DNA of 64,000 nt from Caldilineaceae bacterium (GCA_022824025.1 JAJEBF010000061.1:1-64000); one strand, 5' to 3'; numbered from the stretch's first letter, positions 25,116 through 34,894 are shown. Notes: generated by a model from the letters alone, not told the origin. Translations and numbers: made by a program.

Positions 25116-25361
25116 CGTTTATTTCTCCGCTTGGAATGGCGTGCCGGCCTCCCGCTACCTCGAAAGCCAGCCAAAGGAATGATAGATAAAGCGCTGCCCC
25201 GCCACTCTACACCTCCCGGCGGCGGTGGAAGCGCTTCGCTAAACAATGTGTGTCTTGAAAAAGTGTGCCAACGGTAGAGCAGGCTGCCTCAACCCACTTT
25301 GGGCAGTATAGCACAGCAGCCAGGCGAGTAACAGTCCTGCAACGACGACTCAGGCAGCCAT

Positions 25362-25399
25362 CCACTGACCACTGATCACTGACGACTGACCACTGCCGT
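25362..25399. repeat. Short degenerate heptamer array
   Basis: About five units (CCACTGACCACTGATCACTG...) ending CCACTGCCGTTC, which overlaps the 3' end of the permease gene. Bases 25116-25361 hold the upstream region of the aldolase and nothing else recognisable. Confidence 0.85.
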
Positions 25400-27613
25400 T
25401 CAATCGTCCGGAGCCAATATATCCTCCGTCTGCCCGCTGTGAATCAAGAGTACCGTTCCCACCGATCGCAGCCAGCCATTCAACTGGTTTCCATAGCTCT
25501 CCCGGGCCTCCGCCTCCGGCCGGTTCATGCCCAGCAACGTCAGGTCCGTCTCCCTGCTCCACGTCTTCACCGTATCCGGGAACCGCTCACCACGCGGGGG
25601 CACGATCACCACCGGCTCCGCATTCACCCGCACCCTATCCAACAGCGCTCGCAGATGGGCCTCCACCTGTTCCCGCCCCTCCCCGCGCGGCAGAGTCTGC
25701 AGCAGCCGGATCGAAGCCCCGTCCCATGTCGGACTCTGCGAAATAATGTGCGCCAGCAACAGCATCAGATCACCGTTCCCGCTGCGCCCGCGCCACCACA
25801 CATCGATCACCTTCTGGTTGCCGAACCCCCGCTTCTCGTCAAAATGCAGGAACAACACCGACTTGCCCAGCTCAAACAGCGTCGACAGCAGCCGCAGCGA
25901 AAGCGTGCGCCCACCCTCCGTATCGCTCCAACCCATCAGCACCGCGTTCGGCTCCAGCCCGCCCACACCATGTGACTGGCTCACCGTCACCGCGCCTGCA
26001 TAGAAATTCTCCACAATGTCAGCCTCGGCAAAGGCCGTCATATTCTGTTCCTGGATGAACGAACGGATCTGCCGCCGCGCGATGCTTCGCAGCCTTCTCC
26101 TCGCCAGCTGATCGATATCCCCCACCAGCAACTGGTAGAACGAAACAATCCCATACCCACGGCTCAGCAGATTCGCTATCTCCACCAGCGGCGCCCGGTT
26201 ATGCGGCTGCCCCGTGAATACCAGTATGTTCGGCCGCCAGTTCTTGGCATGAAAGACCGAACGCTCCAGATTCAGCAACGACCGCCGTGCCAGCGCAAAC
26301 CAGATCCCGTTCCGAACATCGCCCCACGTGCGAATCGTCGAGCGGCGCTCCAAATAGAAATAGATCCCGTAGCTGATCAGAATGGCCACGACCGTCGCCC
26401 CGGGATTGATCACGAACATCGCTCCGTAACAACCCGCCGCGCCCAGCAACGAAAAACTGAAGTGGATCTTCGCCCGCGGACGGAAACTGGGATTCCCCAC
26501 CAGCTTCTCGATCCCCGCCACCAGGTTCGTCATCCCGTACGTGTTGAGGAAGAACATCGTGATGATCGGCGCCACAACATTCAGATCACCGGCCCAAATC
26601 ACCGCAAACGCGATCCCCGCCGTGATCAGGACACCCACACGCGGCTCCGTCCTGCTCCCCAGCCGCGACCCCAACACCCGCGGCACAATCCCATCCGACG
26701 CCATCGCCTGCAACGTGCGCGGCGCCGCCACAATGCTGCCCAGCGCCGATGACAGCGTCGCCGCCCAAACCCCGATCAGGATCAGCGGCGGAAACAGCGC
26801 GATATCCCGCATAATCAGTGTGTTGCTCTTCAACTCGTCCGGGCTGCCATGCAACGAAAGCCAGACGACCGACAGAAAGTAGACCGCCGCCGTAAACATC
26901 ACCGAATAAAGTGTGCCCTTGTGAATGCTCCGCCCCGGGTCCTTCAGATCGCCAGACATGCTCGCGCCCACCGCAATCCCCGTCACCGCCGGGAAGAAGA
27001 CCGCGAAAACACTCCAGAAGCTCATGCCCTCGCCATAGTTGGCCGTCAGCGTCGGCGCCTGTATCGAAAACCAGCCTCCCCCAAAGAAAGAAAGCAGCGC
27101 CGCCATCAACGCCGCCAAAATGAAATACTGGATCTTGATCGCAAAGTCCGCGCCGATAAACGCCACTACCGCGAAGACAATGGCGATCCCTGTCGAAAGC
27201 ACCCTCGCATCGATCTGGCTGAAAAAGGCTATGCCCTCCAGCGACTCGGTGAAACCGATGATGTAGAAGGCAACCGAAATCGCCTGCGACAGATACAGCG
27301 GCACCCCAATGGCGCCGCCGATTTCACGTCCCAGCGTCCGTGAAATCAGGTAATACTTCCCCCCCGCCCGCACGTTCATCGACGTCGCGATCGCGGACAG
27401 CGACAACCCCGTCAGAAAACTGATCGAGTTGGCGATCAACACGATCAGCAGCGCGCCCAGCAAACCGGCCTGGCCCACAACCCAGCCCGCCCGCAAAAAC
27501 AGAATCAACCCCAGAATTGTCAGAACGTTCGGCGTGAACACACCTCCAAACGTTCCGAACCGGGCCGACGCATTCGCCGTTTGCCCTGAAGCCGCCTGTG
27601 CAGATGCAGTCAT
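25400..27613 (-). CDS. SLC12/APC-like permease with a C-terminal cytosolic domain
   Basis: The 737-residue protein opens with FGTFGGVFTPNVLTILGLIL and GWVVGQAGLLGALLIVLIAN, the start of cation-chloride-cotransporter-like members of the APC superfamily. About 12 hydrophobic segments run to residue 440 (GGKYYLISRTLGREIGGAIG, MSGDLKDPGRSIHKGTLYSV, VFFPAVTGIAVGASMSGDLK). Residues 450-737 are hydrophilic, as in SLC12 proteins (WRPNILVFTGQPHNRAPLVE). Transport of an amino acid, polyamine or ion is inferred. Its ATG overlaps the stop of the DNA glycosylase-like gene upstream (ATGA), implying translational coupling. The stop falls next to the heptamer array. Confidence 0.85.
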   Translation of the reverse strand: MTASAQAASGQTANASARFGTFGGVFTPNVLTILGLILFLRAGWVVGQAGLLGALLIVLIANSISFLTGLSLSAIATSMNVRAGGKYYLISRTLGREIGGAIGVPLYLSQAISVAFYIIGFTESLEGIAFFSQIDARVLSTGIAIVFAVVAFIGADFAIKIQYFILAALMAALLSFFGGGWFSIQAPTLTANYGEGMSFWSVFAVFFPAVTGIAVGASMSGDLKDPGRSIHKGTLYSVMFTAAVYFLSVVWLSLHGSPDELKSNTLIMRDIALFPPLILIGVWAATLSSALGSIVAAPRTLQAMASDGIVPRVLGSRLGSRTEPRVGVLITAGIAFAVIWAGDLNVVAPIITMFFLNTYGMTNLVAGIEKLVGNPSFRPRAKIHFSFSLLGAAGCYGAMFVINPGATVVAILISYGIYFYLERRSTIRTWGDVRNGIWFALARRSLLNLERSVFHAKNWRPNILVFTGQPHNRAPLVEIANLLSRGYGIVSFYQLLVGDIDQLARRRLRSIARRQIRSFIQEQNMTAFAEADIVENFYAGAVTVSQSHGVGGLEPNAVLMGWSDTEGGRTLSLRLLSTLFELGKSVLFLHFDEKRGFGNQKVIDVWWRGRSGNGDLMLLLAHIISQSPTWDGASIRLLQTLPRGEGREQVEAHLRALLDRVRVNAEPVVIVPPRGERFPDTVKTWSRETDLTLLGMNRPEAEARESYGNQLNGWLRSVGTVLLIHSGQTEDILAPDD

Positions 27614-28869
27614 AAGCCTTGTGTGACCTCCTTGTCCAGAGCCGTGCGCCAGACTGCAGGGATCCGGTCGCCCAGTTTGACACGCTTCGCGCCGATAAAC
27701 TGGGCCAGCTCCCGAATTGAGTCTGCAACAGCAGCTCCGGTCTGCGCGTCATTGCGCTCATCCTCTTCAGGATACAGTGCATGGATATGGTAGATTCCAG
27801 TCTTGCGTTCGAGTTTCGAGTCCATTCTCCCGATGAAGCGGTCGCCATGCAGCAGCGGCATCACATAATAGCCGTACTCCCGCTTGGCTTTCGGCACATA
27901 AATCTCGATTCGGAAGTGAAAATCAAACAAACGCTCTGTCCGCTCCCGGTCACAGATCAAATTGTCGAATGGCGACAAAAACACCGTGCGCGGCGTCCAT
28001 CCGCTTCCCTGAATCGACGCCAGCAACGGCAGAGAGTCCCGGTGGAGATACCACTCGCCCTCCCAGGCGCCATCCTCGCCAATAACCTGCGCCGGCAGCA
28101 CAATCCCCTCCTCCATCAGCTCCGCCAGCCTGCGCTTCAGATTGGGATACCTGTTGCGCAGAAAATGCCGGCTGATCTGCCGCTGGTTGGCCACCCCCAG
28201 CGCCTTCAGCGAACGCTGGCAGGTGAGGCCCACCACCTCCTCTTCCGCCGGCCCCTCCTGCCCCGCCCAATCGGCCATCCACACGTCCCGCAGATGCCAC
28301 AACCTGTGATTTCCCTCGCGGCCGACGCACATAACCACGCCCTGCCAGCACAGCAAATCCAGCATCCGGGAGGTGGCCTTGCCGCTTGCCCACCGTGAAG
28401 GGGCCACCGGGCCAGTCTCCAGGTCGGCGAAAGCAGATGCTGGCAGAGGCCCCCTCTTCTCCAGTCGCCCGAGGATCTGGTCGCGTAACGTTCCGTTTGC
28501 CCCCATCCACGCCCTCGCCCGCTCCATACCCGCGCCCTTCCGCTCAAAAAGTTTCCTGATCCAGAGGCGAAGGAATGGATAATCTTCCGTAAGAACGTAC
28601 GAGGCGCGGTGCGCGTCGCCTTCAATGATTACGCGCTCCCGTTGGAGTTCATCCAGCCACGACGGGTCGAATATCCCCATCCGGCTCCACAACACCAGCA
28701 GCTGCGTCCGCTCCACCGCCCGGATCGGATCGATCTGCAGGCAGTTTATCCGCCTCAGGAGTTCGACGATGCCCGTTTTGCTTGCCTGCGCGCGCGGCCC
28801 CGCCAGCCCCTGCGCGGCAACAGCCAACCGGCGGGCCTCCTTCTGTGTTAGCGTGATCTGCTGACCCAT
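27610..28869 (-). CDS. YcaQ-family winged-helix DNA glycosylase
   Basis: The 419-residue protein matches the YcaQ/AlkX family, monofunctional glycosylases that unhook DNA crosslinks. The N-terminal part has EARRLAVAAQGL, then LLRRINCLQIDPIRAVERTQ with the Q-x-D motif (LQID) taken as catalytic in the family, and an SRMGIFDPSWLDEL segment. Later come WGEWYLHRD-like strands (GAWEGEWYLHRDSLPLLA) and TVFLSPFDNLICDRERTERL, FDFHFRIEIYVPKAKREYGY and YVMPLLHGDRFIGRMDSK, the family's most conserved C-terminal block. AAGGGC lies five bases before the ATG. It overlaps the permease gene by four bases. Confidence 0.85.
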   Translation of the reverse strand: MGQQITLTQKEARRLAVAAQGLAGPRAQASKTGIVELLRRINCLQIDPIRAVERTQLLVLWSRMGIFDPSWLDELQRERVIIEGDAHRASYVLTEDYPFLRLWIRKLFERKGAGMERARAWMGANGTLRDQILGRLEKRGPLPASAFADLETGPVAPSRWASGKATSRMLDLLCWQGVVMCVGREGNHRLWHLRDVWMADWAGQEGPAEEEVVGLTCQRSLKALGVANQRQISRHFLRNRYPNLKRRLAELMEEGIVLPAQVIGEDGAWEGEWYLHRDSLPLLASIQGSGWTPRTVFLSPFDNLICDRERTERLFDFHFRIEIYVPKAKREYGYYVMPLLHGDRFIGRMDSKLERKTGIYHIHALYPEEDERNDAQTGAAVADSIRELAQFIGAKRVKLGDRIPAVWRTALDKEVTQGL

Positions 28870-28883
28870 GCTTGCCCTTGCGT

Positions 28884-30035
28884 TTAACCCAACACGGCTT
28901 CGCCGATCGCCCTGTATCCGCGCGCCGCGCCAATCAAGTCATCCAGCTTCAGCTTCTCGTTGATAATGTGCGCGTCGGCTTCCGTCGCCGGCCCAAACCC
29001 GATCGTCGGGATGCCTGCCCTGCCCGCGGTATACGCCGCATTCGTGCAGAAACGGTAAGCGTTCAGGCCCGCATCAATGCCCGCGCTCTGCACTGCGCCC
29101 AGAGCCATCGTCACATACGGGTCCACGTCGTCCGCCAGCCATGCCGGAAAGAACTTCTCCGTCGTAAACGTGTGTCCGGTATAGCTCGTGTACTCTCCAA
29201 TGCCCACGCGGGCATCCAGCTGGATATCGGCCAGCTCCGGCCGTTGCCTGACGTCCGCCAGCACACGCTCGGCGTTCTCCCCGGGCAGCAGCCGCCGGTC
29301 ATAGGTCACCTTGCAGATGCTCGGAATAACCGAATGGCCCGGGTACGGCTCGCTGATAATATCCGTCAGCGCAAAGATCGCCGGACCCATCTGCGGATGC
29401 TCGTCCAGCGCCAGGTCCTCCACCGCAGCAATCACCCGCATCATGTCCAGCACCGCGTTCCGACCCATCTGCGGCGCCGACGAGTGCGACGGACGCCCCG
29501 TCGTCGTCAAGTGTATCTCGGCCCGGCCGCGTCCCCCCCGCACGATCTGCAAATCGGACGCCTCGCCAATCACAACAAAATCGGCGCCCGTCTGCCCGAT
29601 CACCTTTTCAAGCGCCACCCCCTCCAGCACCTCCTCCATCACCGAGGCGCTCACCACTGCTTTGCCTTTCAGTTCAGCCCGGTCAAGCCCGCCAATGCCA
29701 TGCACCATCGCCGCTAGCGCGCCCTTCATGTCCGCCGCGCCCCGCCCGTGCAGCGCGCCATCCCGCACCTCTCCGCTGAACGGGTCCAGCTCCCACGGCA
29801 CACCTGGCGAGACTCCGACCGTATCCGTATGCGCGTCAAAGACGATTGTCGGCCCGGGCTGCGCGCCCTCAAGCACGCCAACGACGTTGCCCACGCTGTC
29901 CGTCCATACCCTGTCAAACCCCAGCGCCTTCATCTCATCCTCGATCCGGCGGGAAACCTGCCCCTCCTCGCCGCTCAAGCTCTGGATGCGTACAATGTCT
30001 CTGGTAAAGGCGATCAGGCGATCTGTATCCAGCAT
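28884..30035 (-). CDS. M20 metallohydrolase, YgeY (selenium-metabolism-linked) type
   Basis: About 383 residues if translated from the ATG preceded by GAGGAAAG; an upstream in-frame start would add a low-complexity stretch. M20 motifs are intact: VFDAHTDTVGV (metal His/Asp), HGRGAADMKGALAAMVHGI (bridging Asp), VMEEVLEGVAL (catalytic and metal Glu pair), VIGEASDLQIVRGGRGRAEI, HSSAPQMGRNAVLDMMRVI, and GHSVIPSICKVTYDRRLLPG. The combination EASDLxIxRGxRGRAEI and TYDRRLLPGE is that of the YgeY subfamily, placed in a selenium-dependent purine/molybdenum hydroxylase context in enterobacteria. No such genes are adjacent here, so the natural substrate is open. The gene ends 14 bases before the YcaQ-like gene start. 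Confidence 0.85.
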   Translation of the reverse strand: MLDTDRLIAFTRDIVRIQSLSGEEGQVSRRIEDEMKALGFDRVWTDSVGNVVGVLEGAQPGPTIVFDAHTDTVGVSPGVPWELDPFSGEVRDGALHGRGAADMKGALAAMVHGIGGLDRAELKGKAVVSASVMEEVLEGVALEKVIGQTGADFVVIGEASDLQIVRGGRGRAEIHLTTTGRPSHSSAPQMGRNAVLDMMRVIAAVEDLALDEHPQMGPAIFALTDIISEPYPGHSVIPSICKVTYDRRLLPGENAERVLADVRQRPELADIQLDARVGIGEYTSYTGHTFTTEKFFPAWLADDVDPYVTMALGAVQSAGIDAGLNAYRFCTNAAYTAGRAGIPTIGFGPATEADAHIINEKLKLDDLIGAARGYRAIGEAVLG

Positions 30036-30311
30036 TCCACTTTCCTCATTTGACGATTTCCAAATCCAGGCCCTCGCGGCGCCTCGCGCCTCCTGGCGCT
30101 GCCGCCCCGTCCCTTCCGCTCTACCCCCCCTCAAACCGATTTCGGTCATTTCCTCATCGACACGGAAAAGAATATAGCTGAACTATTGTGATTCGCGCAA
30201 CCACTCATTCCGCGCCGCCAGCCCCGCCGCCTCCCGCCAACCTCCCGAAACCGCCAAACGAGACCCCAATTCCCCGACCCGCGGCGCGTCTTCATCCCGC
30301 CCCGCCTGCCT

Positions 30312-30352
30312 CCCACTGACCCCTGACCCCTGACCACTAACCACTGCAGTTC
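30312..30352. repeat. Diverged heptamer array with CTGCAGTT tail
   Basis: Units CTGACCC, CTGACCC, CTGACCA, CTAACCA and the tail CCACTGCAGTTC. The neighbouring bases to 30495 hold the leader of the MoxR gene; AAAGGAGCC lies 11 bases before its ATG. Confidence 0.8.
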
Positions 30353-30495
30353 AGATGCGCCCGGCGTTTCCCATGCCTTGCCAAGCGCTTGCCTGTCAGA
30401 TACACTACACCGTACTGCAGCGGTCCACTGCCGGCGGCTCATCATCGAAACCCTCGCCGGCCACTGAACCACAGCCAAAGGAGCCTCCCCCACAC

Positions 30496-31476
30496 ATGAA
30501 TACAACGCGCTCGTTCCAGTCAATCGAAGAAACGAAAGACTGTCTTGGCGGGCAGCAATACATTGCCAGCGATGAAATCGCCACAACCGTCTACCTGTCG
30601 CAGCAACTGGGCAAACCGCTGCTCACCGAAGGCCCGGCCGGCGTCGGCAAGACCGAGCTCGCCAAGGCCATTGCCGGCTCGCTCGGCCGCAACCTCATCC
30701 GCCTGCAGTGCTACGAAGGCCTCGACGAGACCAAGGCCCTCTATGAATGGGAGTACGCCAAGCAGCTCCTGTATACGCAGCTGCTGCGCGACCAGCTCCA
30801 GCAGACCCTCGCCGGAGCCAGCTCGCTCGCCGAAGCCGCCGACCGCCTCACCGACGAAGAAGACGTCTTCTTCTCCATGCGTTTCCTCCTGCAGCGGCCC
30901 CTCCTGCGCGCAATTCTCAGCGACGAGCCCGTTGTCCTCCTCATCGACGAAATCGACCGCGCCGATGCCGAATTCGAGGCCTTCCTGCTCGAAGTCCTCA
31001 GCGACTTCCAGGTCAGCGTGCCGGAGCTCGGCACACTCGCCGCCAAACACATACCCATCGTCGTCCTCACCAGCAACAACACCCGCGAGCTGAGCGAGGC
31101 GCTCAAACGGCGTTGCCTCTATCTCTTCATCGGCTATCCCTCTCTCGAACAAGAGCTGGACGTTGTCCGCCTCAAAGTGCCCGACCTCGCTCCGCAGATG
31201 GCCCGCCAGGCCGTAGAGCTTGTGCAAAGCCTGCGCCAGATCGACCTCCGCAAGCTGCCCAGCATCTCCGAAACCCTGGACTGGGCGCAGGCGCTTGTCA
31301 CCCTCAATTCCGAAAGCCTCGATCGCAAGACCCTGGAGACAACCCTCAGCGTCCTCCTGAAACACGAGACCGACCTGCGAAAGGTGCAGCGCCAGCTGGG
31401 GCGCATGGACGGCCAGGACGATGACGACGAAACCGACTGGGACCAGGAGCTGCCCCGCCGGCGACGCATCGACTGA
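30496..31476 (+). CDS. MoxR-family AAA+ ATPase
   Basis: About 326 residues from the ATG after AAAGGAG (an upstream in-frame start lies inside repeat-adjacent DNA). Walker A is GPAGVGKTELAKAIA (about 46-60), Walker B VVLLIDEIDRAD (about 146-157), sensor 1 IVVLTSNNTRELSEALKRRC with the arginine finger, and a C-terminal lid with SISETLDWAQAL. This is the CoxD-like MoxR branch. Such ATPases act as chaperones in metal-centre insertion or protein-complex maturation, together with a VWA protein. The next gene, 88 bases on, encodes exactly such a partner. No CO-dehydrogenase genes are visible here. Confidence 0.92.
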   Translation: MNTTRSFQSIEETKDCLGGQQYIASDEIATTVYLSQQLGKPLLTEGPAGVGKTELAKAIAGSLGRNLIRLQCYEGLDETKALYEWEYAKQLLYTQLLRDQLQQTLAGASSLAEAADRLTDEEDVFFSMRFLLQRPLLRAILSDEPVVLLIDEIDRADAEFEAFLLEVLSDFQVSVPELGTLAAKHIPIVVLTSNNTRELSEALKRRCLYLFIGYPSLEQELDVVRLKVPDLAPQMARQAVELVQSLRQIDLRKLPSISETLDWAQALVTLNSESLDRKTLETTLSVLLKHETDLRKVQRQLGRMDGQDDDDETDWDQELPRRRRID

Positions 31477-31564
31477 CCCATGCGTCACCCGACCATGCCG
31501 CCCAACCACGCCCCTGGAAACAACGTAGAGTACGCCTCCGCCCCCCGCTGCCGAGGAGAACCCA

Positions 31565-32947
31565 ATGGAAGAGCGAATCGTTAAATTTATCTCAGCGCTG
31601 CGTTCCGGCGGCGTGCGCGTCAGCCTGGCCGAAAGCGCCGACGCCTTCACCGCCGTGGACAACCTCGGCGTCCAGGATCGAGAATCCTTCCGCCTCAGCC
31701 TGCGCGCCACACTGGTGAAGGATGTCGAAAGCTTGCCCACTTTCGAAGAGCTCTTTCCCCTCTTTTTCGGCAGCGGCGAGCCGCCTCCGCTCATGAATAT
31801 GATGGAGGATCTGTCCGAGGAAGAGGCCAACATGCTGGCCCAGGCCCTCAAAGAGTTCGGCCAGCGGCTGCGAGAGATGCTCGAGCGACTCCTGCGCGGC
31901 GAACAGATGACCCCGCAAGAACTGGATGCCCTCGGCCAGATGGTGGGCCTGAACAACGCCGACGATCTCCGCTACCGTGAATGGATGGCGCGCCGTATGC
32001 AGCGCGCCCTGCAGTTCGAGCAAGTGCGCGATGCAATGCAGGAGATCATGGAGCTCATGGCCCAGATAGGCATGAACAAGGAACGCCTGGATCAGATGCG
32101 CCAGCTCATCGCCCAAAACATGGACGCCTTGCGCGAGCAGCTTCGCCAGCACGCCGGCCAGCGCATCGCCGAAAACATGGCCGAACAGCGCCCAGAAGAC
32201 CAGCTCGACGGCCTCATGGATCGCCCGTTCCAGGCCCTCTCCGACACTGACATGCAGAAGCTGCGCCAGGAAGTGCGTCGACTGGCCGCCCTCCTCCGCA
32301 GCCGCATCGCCCTCCGCCAAAAACGTGCCAAAACCGGCCAGCTCGACGCAAAAGCCACCATCCGCGCCAACCTCAAACACGGCGGCGTCCCCTTCCAGAT
32401 CAAACACCGCGACCGCACTCTGAAGCCCAAGCTGGTCGTGATCTGCGACATCAGCACCTCCATGCGCCACTGCACCGAACTCATGCTCTCGCTGCTCTAT
32501 GAACTGCAGGACCAGGTGAGCAAGTCCCACGCCTTCGCCTTCATCGACCACCTGGAGTACATCACGCCCGACTTTCAAGGCAACCGCGCCAATGAAGCGA
32601 TCCAACAGGTACTGATCAGGATGCCCCCGGGCTATTACAGCACCGACCTGGGCCACAGCCTCCAGAATTTCGCCGACAACTACCTCGACACCATCGACCA
32701 CCGCACCACCTTCATCGTCGTCGGCGACGGCCGCAACAACTATAACGATCCCCGGCTCGATATATTCAGGAAAATGGCCCGCCGCAGTCGCCGCACACTG
32801 TGGCTGAATCCCGAGATGCCGATGCTCTGGGGCAGCGGCGACAGCGATATGCTTGAGTATGTGCCCCTGTGCGACAAAATCCTGCAGGTCAGTACGCTCT
32901 CCGAGTTGACGGCAGCTGTGGACCAGCTGCTCGTCGACAAGACTTGA
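31565..32947 (+). CDS. VWA-domain CoxE-like protein, partner of the MoxR ATPase
   Basis: The 460-residue protein has an N-terminal helical region (MEERIVKFISALRSGGVRVS, typical of CoxE-like proteins), a Met/Gln/Glu-rich middle, and a C-terminal VWA domain from about residue 285: PKLVVICDISTSMRHCTELM with a MIDAS DxSxS (D295), then SHAFAFIDHLEYITP, YYSTDLGHSLQNFADNYLDT and TTFIVVGDGRNNYNDPRLDI. By family knowledge it works with MoxR AAA+ proteins in complex assembly. GAGGAG lies just before the ATG. An operon with the ATPase is likely. Confidence 0.9.
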   Translation: MEERIVKFISALRSGGVRVSLAESADAFTAVDNLGVQDRESFRLSLRATLVKDVESLPTFEELFPLFFGSGEPPPLMNMMEDLSEEEANMLAQALKEFGQRLREMLERLLRGEQMTPQELDALGQMVGLNNADDLRYREWMARRMQRALQFEQVRDAMQEIMELMAQIGMNKERLDQMRQLIAQNMDALREQLRQHAGQRIAENMAEQRPEDQLDGLMDRPFQALSDTDMQKLRQEVRRLAALLRSRIALRQKRAKTGQLDAKATIRANLKHGGVPFQIKHRDRTLKPKLVVICDISTSMRHCTELMLSLLYELQDQVSKSHAFAFIDHLEYITPDFQGNRANEAIQQVLIRMPPGYYSTDLGHSLQNFADNYLDTIDHRTTFIVVGDGRNNYNDPRLDIFRKMARRSRRTLWLNPEMPMLWGSGDSDMLEYVPLCDKILQVSTLSELTAAVDQLLVDKT

Positions 32948-33000
32948 AGACAGAGGCCATTGGCAATTCTCACCTGCTTATCGTTGGCCGCTGCTGATCT

Positions 33001-34809
33001 ATGAGCGCAAAGAGAGCTTTCGTTCGCGTTGCAGGCGGGGCCGCGGGGATTGCACTTTTGGCCGTGCTGCTTTTCCTAACTCGGCAACAACACAATGTCG
33101 CGGCGCGCGCCAGGGATGTTCTGCTCAACGCCGCCGGCGTCGCCGTCTCCCCCCTCGAGGATCCCTGCGAACAAGACCAGTCCACCGATGACGTCGTCGC
33201 CCGCATCAACTACACAGACGCCTACGCTCTCAATACCCTTTTTGAGCGCGTCGACGTCTGGCACGTCCGCCCGCAGCAACAGTCCGCCGACGCCCTTGTG
33301 TCGCCCGAGCAACAGGAATGGCTCGCTCGCGAAGGCTACCCCTTCTCGCAGGAACCGGATCTGACCGCCGCCTTGCCCGACCCTTGCGCCCTTCAGACGC
33401 AGGCCGCCGCCGGCCGCATTCCCGGCTACGCCTGCTATCGCACAGTTGAAGCAACCCACACCGATTTGGCAGCACTGGCTGAACAACACCCCAATCTGGC
33501 CGAGCTGATCGACATCGGCAACAGCTGGTACAAGACCCGCTCCTGGGGCCTGGCAGGCTCCGACATCCAGGCGCTCGTCCTCACCAACAGCCAGGTAACC
33601 GACATCGAAAAAGGCGAGCTGGTCGTGACTGCCGCGCAACATCCCCGCGAACTGGCCACCACCGAAATCGCCACCCTCTACGCGGAAAAGCTGCTCGCAG
33701 GCTACGGCGCCGACCCGGACCTGACGTGGCTCCTCGATTACAACCGTATCCACATTATCCCCCTGGTCAATCCGGACGGACGTACATGGGTCGAAAAGGG
33801 GCACCTCTGGCGCAAAAATACCAACGCCTCCAACGGCTGTGATTTTCCCAAGCACGGTGTCGACCTCAACCGCAACGGCAGCTTCCTGTGGAATCACTGT
33901 AACGGCTGCTCGTCAGGCGATGTCTGCTCCAACTTTTACCGCGGCGACGAAGCCGCTTCCGAGCCGGAAACCCGCGCCATCGAAGACTATCTCCGTGACG
34001 TCTTCGCCGACCAGCGCGGCGAAAGCTACAACGATCCCGCTCCCGAGGATACAAACGGCGTCTTCATCTCTCTTCACTCCTACGGTCGCCTCCTCTTCTA
34101 CCCTTGGGAGCACACCTCCTATCCGGCCCCCAATCACGACGAGTTGCGCCGCCTCGGCCGCAAACTGGGCTATTTCCCCGACTACAAAGTCTGCAATCCC
34201 GAACTTTGCATGTACCGCTTCGACGGCAGCGCCACCGATTTCGCCTACGGCGTCCTTGGCGTCGCCGCCTTTACCTACGAGCTCGGCACCGCCTTCTTCC
34301 AGCAATGCCCCTACTTCGAGTCCCATATTGCCGACCAGATCCTCGACTCCCTCGTCTATGCCGCCAAAACGGCCCGACGACCCTACCAGCTGCCCGCCGG
34401 ACCCGACGTAACCGGCGCCAGCGCCGACCCGCCGCGCCTGCTCCCCGGCAAGGAAGTCACATTGACCGCAACCGCCGACGACACCCGCAGCGCCGGCAGC
34501 GGCTCCGACACCGAACCCGCCCAGCCCATCAGTGCAGCCCGCTTCTCCGTTGGGGCGCCATCCTGGATTGCAACCACCTTCGAAACGCTGCAGCCCCTCG
34601 ACGGCGAATACGATTCCACAGTCGAGTCCTTGACCGGATCGCTCGACACCACCGGCCTTCAGCCCGGCACCCACACCATCTTCCTCGAAGCGCAAGACGC
34701 CTACGGCAATTGGGGTCCCGCCACCGCCGTATCCATAGAGGTCGTAGCCGTCCCAACCGAACGGACCTCCCCACAGTTCAAGCAGTACCTCCCCCGCGTC
34801 TGGCGTTAA
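33001..34809 (+). CDS. Secreted or membrane-anchored M14 zinc carboxypeptidase
   Basis: The 602-residue protein has an N-terminal hydrophobic signal/anchor (GGAAGIALLAVLLFLT) and a domain of the zinc carboxypeptidase family at about 140-460. Metal ligands are H214 and E217 (QHPRELAT) and H359 (SLHSYG); the catalytic Glu is E427 (FTYELGT). NPDGRTW, VDLNRNGSFLW and YRGDEAASEPETRAI are standard M14 landmarks. Several Cys residues may form disulfides outside the cell. The C-terminal 140 residues form an Ig-like beta domain (TLTATADDTRSAGS) and the chain ends YLPRVWR. It starts 53 bases after the VWA gene and could share its transcript, though no functional link is established. No strong ribosome site was seen. 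Confidence 0.88.
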   Translation: MSAKRAFVRVAGGAAGIALLAVLLFLTRQQHNVAARARDVLLNAAGVAVSPLEDPCEQDQSTDDVVARINYTDAYALNTLFERVDVWHVRPQQQSADALVSPEQQEWLAREGYPFSQEPDLTAALPDPCALQTQAAAGRIPGYACYRTVEATHTDLAALAEQHPNLAELIDIGNSWYKTRSWGLAGSDIQALVLTNSQVTDIEKGELVVTAAQHPRELATTEIATLYAEKLLAGYGADPDLTWLLDYNRIHIIPLVNPDGRTWVEKGHLWRKNTNASNGCDFPKHGVDLNRNGSFLWNHCNGCSSGDVCSNFYRGDEAASEPETRAIEDYLRDVFADQRGESYNDPAPEDTNGVFISLHSYGRLLFYPWEHTSYPAPNHDELRRLGRKLGYFPDYKVCNPELCMYRFDGSATDFAYGVLGVAAFTYELGTAFFQQCPYFESHIADQILDSLVYAAKTARRPYQLPAGPDVTGASADPPRLLPGKEVTLTATADDTRSAGSGSDTEPAQPISAARFSVGAPSWIATTFETLQPLDGEYDSTVESLTGSLDTTGLQPGTHTIFLEAQDAYGNWGPATAVSIEVVAVPTERTSPQFKQYLPRVWR

Positions 34810-34894
34810 ACCCGCAACGGCGAACTGCCGCCCCCCACTTCCCGCCTCTCCTCCCAATGTCGCTTTACGCCCATCCCCAACCAATCGCAGCGTA

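Noticed and set aside
30520..32701. Antisense frames over the MoxR and VWA genes
   Set aside because: The plus-strand genes have clear Walker and MIDAS motifs; the antisense frames lack protein-like features.
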